Position numbers and translations under genes: made by a program | The notes under the pieces: model-generated | Databases searched by the model: none | What the model saw: only the letters and a program-made list of their open reading frames with translations | What the model was told of the DNA's origin: nothing | In this document: positions 50,291-52,871 of the stretch, in pieces | Position numbering within the stretch: position 1 is the stretch's first letter | How the letters are laid out: each line of letters begins with the position of its first letter | DNA from: Tidjanibacter sp. | GTDB taxonomy: Bacteria > Bacteroidota > Bacteroidia > Bacteroidales > Rikenellaceae | DNA: 52,871 nt | NCBI GenBank assembly: GCA_017503465.1 | Contig: JAFVSY010000093.1 | Location: 1 to 52,871, forward strand | Direction: 5' to 3'

Positions 50291-51787
50291 ATGAAAAAGG
50301 TAATTCTTATGATTGCAGGCGCATTGGGTTGCGCTGCTGTGGGCGGACTCGGTGCCGCCGCTGTATTGAAGAGCGAAAACACCGTGGTGGTGTCGCAAGA
50401 CTCCGCCACAAACATAGAAATCCCCGTGGGCGACTCACTGATGGGTGCCAATCAGGGGCTCAACCACTTTACCGCCTATGCCAAAGATAGTTATCCCGAC
50501 CTCACCTACGCGGCCGAGAATGCTGTGAAGGCTGTGGTGAACGTGGAGGTGGTGATGACCGTGAGGGGACAGCAGGGCTTTGACCCCTTCTTGCAGTTCT
50601 TCGGCATCCCGCAGGGCTATGGAGCTCCCTCCACACGTGAGGCCAAGGCCGGTGGCTCGGGCGTAATCATCACCGATGATGGCTACATCGTGACCAACAA
50701 CCACGTCAGCGAGAACGCCACAAAGGTGAAGGTGAAACTCAACGATGGGCGCACCTTTGATGCCGAGATTGTGGGCGCCGACCCCACCACCGATGTGGCA
50801 CTGCTGAAGGTGGATGGCAAAAAGTTGCCCTTCCTGCGCTTCGGTTCCTCGGACGCTCTGAGGCTTGGCGAATGGGTGCTGGCCATTGGCTCGCCCTTCG
50901 ACCTGCAATCGACCATCACCGCAGGTATCGTGAGTGCCAAGGCCCGCAACCTCGGTGCCATCCCCTCGCAATACAGCATTGAGTCGTTCGTCCAAACCGA
51001 TGCGGCCGTGAACCCCGGCAATAGTGGTGGCGCACTCGTGAACACCGCAGGCGAGTTGGTGGGTATCAACACCCTCATCCAGTCGCAGACAGGCAGCTAC
51101 ATCGGCTACTCGTTTGCCGTGCCGAGCAGCATTGTGCAAAAGGTGGTGGTGGACCTCAAGGAGTACGGCATTGTGCAGAGGGCTCTGCTTGGTGTTCAGT
51201 ATCAGGAGATTAACAACGACTTCATTGAGCAGATGGGCGAGCAGACGGGCATCAGCGAGATTGGTGGTGCCTATGTGGCCGAGGTTACCAAAGATGGTGC
51301 AGCCGAGGCAGCCGGCATCAAGAAGGGCGACGTTATCCTCTCCATCGACGGAGTGAAAATCGACTCTTCGGCCCGCTTGAGCGAGATTATCGGCAAGCAC
51401 AGGCCCAACGACAAAGTGAAAATTTCCGTAAAAAGAGGCGACAAAGTGAAACAAATTGAGGTAACCTTGCGTAATAGGGCAGGAAAGACCGAACCAATTA
51501 GTAAAGACGAGGTTGTGTTGGCCGGTGCTCTGGGTGGCGACTTCGCCGAGGTGAGCGCAAAGATGGCAAGGCAACTCGGCATTGAGGGCGGCGTTAGGGT
51601 TACCGCTGTGAAAGAGGGCGGTTTCTTGGCCAAGGCAAGGGTTAGACCGGGTTTTGTCATCACTCACATCAACGAAAAGGCTATTCGTGAGGTTGCAGAC
51701 CTCGACCGCATTGGCGAGAAAATCACCTCAATAGACGGAATCTACCCCTCCACAGGTCGCTCGGCAAGCTACTCGCTGGTTGAATAA
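50291..51787 (+). CDS. degP: Do-family periplasmic serine protease (DegP/HtrA)
   Basis: This 498-residue protease/chaperone has an N-terminal signal or signal anchor (MKKVILMIAGALGCAAVGGLGAAAV), a trypsin-like domain with catalytic His138 (TNNHV), Asp168 (DPTTDVALLK) and Ser245 (NPGNSGG), and two PDZ domains (about 285-390, with IKKGDVILSIDG, and 405-495, with VRPGFVITHIN). It degrades or refolds misfolded envelope proteins. The LA-loop is short (QQGFDPFLQFFGIPQG). It is followed 118 bp later by rpoD, with a hairpin in between but no clear terminator. Confidence 0.95.
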   Translation: MKKVILMIAGALGCAAVGGLGAAAVLKSENTVVVSQDSATNIEIPVGDSLMGANQGLNHFTAYAKDSYPDLTYAAENAVKAVVNVEVVMTVRGQQGFDPFLQFFGIPQGYGAPSTREAKAGGSGVIITDDGYIVTNNHVSENATKVKVKLNDGRTFDAEIVGADPTTDVALLKVDGKKLPFLRFGSSDALRLGEWVLAIGSPFDLQSTITAGIVSAKARNLGAIPSQYSIESFVQTDAAVNPGNSGGALVNTAGELVGINTLIQSQTGSYIGYSFAVPSSIVQKVVVDLKEYGIVQRALLGVQYQEINNDFIEQMGEQTGISEIGGAYVAEVTKDGAAEAAGIKKGDVILSIDGVKIDSSARLSEIIGKHRPNDKVKISVKRGDKVKQIEVTLRNRAGKTEPISKDEVVLAGALGGDFAEVSAKMARQLGIEGGVRVTAVKEGGFLAKARVRPGFVITHINEKAIREVADLDRIGEKITSIDGIYPSTGRSASYSLVE

Positions 51788-51802
51788 GAGAGAACGCGCA
51801 CA

Positions 51803-51837
51803 GCCCCACCCTACACATATATAATAATTAGTGGGGC
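51803..51837 (+). other. Hairpin between degP and rpoD
   Basis: GCCCCAC pairs with GTGGGGC around a 21-nt AT-rich loop. No T-run follows, so it is a leader or processing structure rather than a terminator. No consensus promoter for rpoD was seen in this gap. Confidence 0.4.
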
Positions 51838-51905
51838 ACAGTAGCGGTTGGTTTCGGTAGAAAGAGGAGAAACAGGAAAATAAGACGTAATAAAAATTAG
51901 GGAAA

Positions 51906-52766
51906 ATGAGGCAGTTAAAAATCACAAAATCTATCACCAACCGCGAAAGCGCATCGTTGGACAAGTACCTTCAGGAGATTGGTAAGGAGGAACTCATTAC
52001 CGTTGAAGAGGAGGTAGAACTCGCCCAGCGCATCCGCAAAGGCGACCAGGAAGCACTCGAAAAACTCACCAAAGCCAACCTTAGGTTTGTGGTGTCGGTG
52101 GCCAAGCAGTACCAAAATCAGGGCCTTTCGTTGCCCGACCTTATCAATGAGGGTAACCTCGGTCTGATTAAGGCCGCCGAGAAGTTCGACGAGACTCGTG
52201 GCTTCAAGTTCATCTCCTACGCCGTGTGGTGGATTCGTCAGTCGATTTTGCAGGCTCTGGCCGAGCAGTCGCGTATCGTGCGTCTGCCTCTCAATCAGGT
52301 GGGCTCGCTCAACAAGATTAACAAGGCCTTCGGTCGCTTCGAGCAGGAGAACGAGCGCGTACCTTCGCCCGAGGAGTTGGCCGATATGCTTGATATCCCC
52401 AAGGAGAAGGTTTCGGACACCCTACGTGTGTCGGGCCGCCACGTGTCGGTGGATGCTCCCTTTGCCGATGGCGAGGACAACAACCTGCTGGACGTGCTCG
52501 TGAATGCCGATTCGCCCAACGCCGATAGGGGCCTCATCAACGAGTCGCTGGCCACCGAGGTGGACCGTGCGCTGGACACCCTCACCGACAGAGAGAAGGA
52601 CATCATCAAGTATTTCTTCGGCATTGGTTGCTCGGAGATGACTCTGGAAGAGATTGGCGAGAAGTTTGGCCTCACACGTGAGCGTGTGCGCCAGATTAAG
52701 GAGAAAGCAATCCGCCGCCTGCGCCACAGCAGCAGGAGCAAGTTGCTCAAGTCCTACCTCGGATAA
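51906..52766 (+). CDS. rpoD: Primary sigma factor RpoD (Bacteroidetes type)
   Basis: This 286-residue sigma-70 has the short Bacteroidetes form lacking region 1.1. It starts [26 protein letters not shown] (region 1.2). Region 2 follows ([48 protein letters not shown]), then region 3 ([14 protein letters not shown]) and region 4 with the helix-turn-helix [29 protein letters not shown]. It directs polymerase to the TTTG-N19-TAnnTTTG promoters seen elsewhere in this window. Confidence 0.97.
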   Translation: MRQLKITKSITNRESASLDKYLQEIGKEELITVEEEVELAQRIRKGDQEALEKLTKANLRFVVSVAKQYQNQGLSLPDLINEGNLGLIKAAEKFDETRGFKFISYAVWWIRQSILQALAEQSRIVRLPLNQVGSLNKINKAFGRFEQENERVPSPEELADMLDIPKEKVSDTLRVSGRHVSVDAPFADGEDNNLLDVLVNADSPNADRGLINESLATEVDRALDTLTDREKDIIKYFFGIGCSEMTLEEIGEKFGLTRERVRQIKEKAIRRLRHSSRSKLLKSYLG

Positions 52767-52808
52767 AAAAACGATTTTTTGCGGATAAATTTTGCACCGC
52801 ACTTCGAT

Positions 52809-52855
52809 AAGCGGGCTCCTCATTTGCGCAAGCAAACTGCGGGCCCGCTTTCTTG
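52809..52855 (+). terminator. Probable terminator of rpoD
   Basis: AAGCGGGC (52809-52816) pairs with GCCCGCTT (52843-52850), with a second small stem inside the loop, followed by TCTTG. The T-run is weak. Confidence 0.6.
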
Positions 52856-52871
52856 TGCGCCTTGCTTTGGC

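Overview
The window reads as a chromosomal segment from the order Bacteroidales, most probably a gut Rikenellaceae/Alistipes-like organism (the genus is a guess). The evidence is a 286-residue primary sigma factor without region 1.1, a SusC/SusD pair, an UpxY-type antiterminator, Bacteroidetes promoters (TTTG or TTG, 19 bp, TAnnTTTG), and the gene order sigma-54 regulator, lptE, small TPR protein, secG.

Layout. (1) 1-393: an 87-bp tandem repeat array, then short heptamer repeats. (2) 394-3096 (+): sigma-54 activator without a receiver domain, LptE, TPR protein, SecG, closed by a strong terminator. (3) 3176-32823 (-): a capsule/O-antigen-type polysaccharide locus of about 29 kb, read right to left from a near-perfect promoter at 33014-33044. 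Order: UpxY; PglF-like dehydratase; UDP-glucose dehydrogenase; UDP-glucuronate 4-epimerase; galacturonokinase-like GHMP kinase; nucleotidyltransferase; Wzx; two glycosyltransferases; Wzy; two glycosyltransferases; CapE/CapF/CapG (UDP-L-FucNAc); a glycosyltransferase; WbpG-like amidotransferase; PglC/WcfS-like initiating transferase; ATP-grasp; HAD; PglE/WcfR-like aminotransferase; NTP_transf_5 protein; RfbA, RfbC, RfbD, and an RfbB broken by one in-frame stop. A DUF362 lipoprotein follows 42 bp later. (4) 33295-47497 (-): a polysaccharide utilisation locus: cell-surface glycan-binding protein, SusC, SusD, second glycan-binding protein, GH88, heparinase II/III-family lyase, GH88. (5) 47791-49494 (+): acetyl-xylan-esterase-like hydrolase and a TfoX N-domain protein. 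(6) 49474-50030: a repeat island, then tRNA-Gln(CTG) on the minus strand. (7) 50291-52766 (+): DegP/HtrA protease and RpoD.

How it works together. The utilisation locus should bind, import and depolymerise a uronic-acid polysaccharide. It encodes no sulfatase, so a non-sulfated substrate is plausible. The neighbouring polysaccharide locus makes activated sugars (UDP-GlcA/GalA, UDP-FucNAc, a 4-amino-trideoxy sugar, dTDP-rhamnose if RfbB is rescued), starts the repeat unit on undecaprenyl phosphate with the PglC-like enzyme, extends it with five glycosyltransferases, flips it with Wzx and polymerises it with Wzy. The kinase and nucleotidyltransferase suggest a salvage route from free uronic acid to UDP-uronate, which would link the two loci.

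The points most worth a second look are the heptamer arrays lying directly against four start codons, the modular dispersed repeats, the uronate salvage pair inside a capsule locus, and the ochre codon in rfbB. I saw no CRISPR array, transposase, integrase or obviously new defence system.
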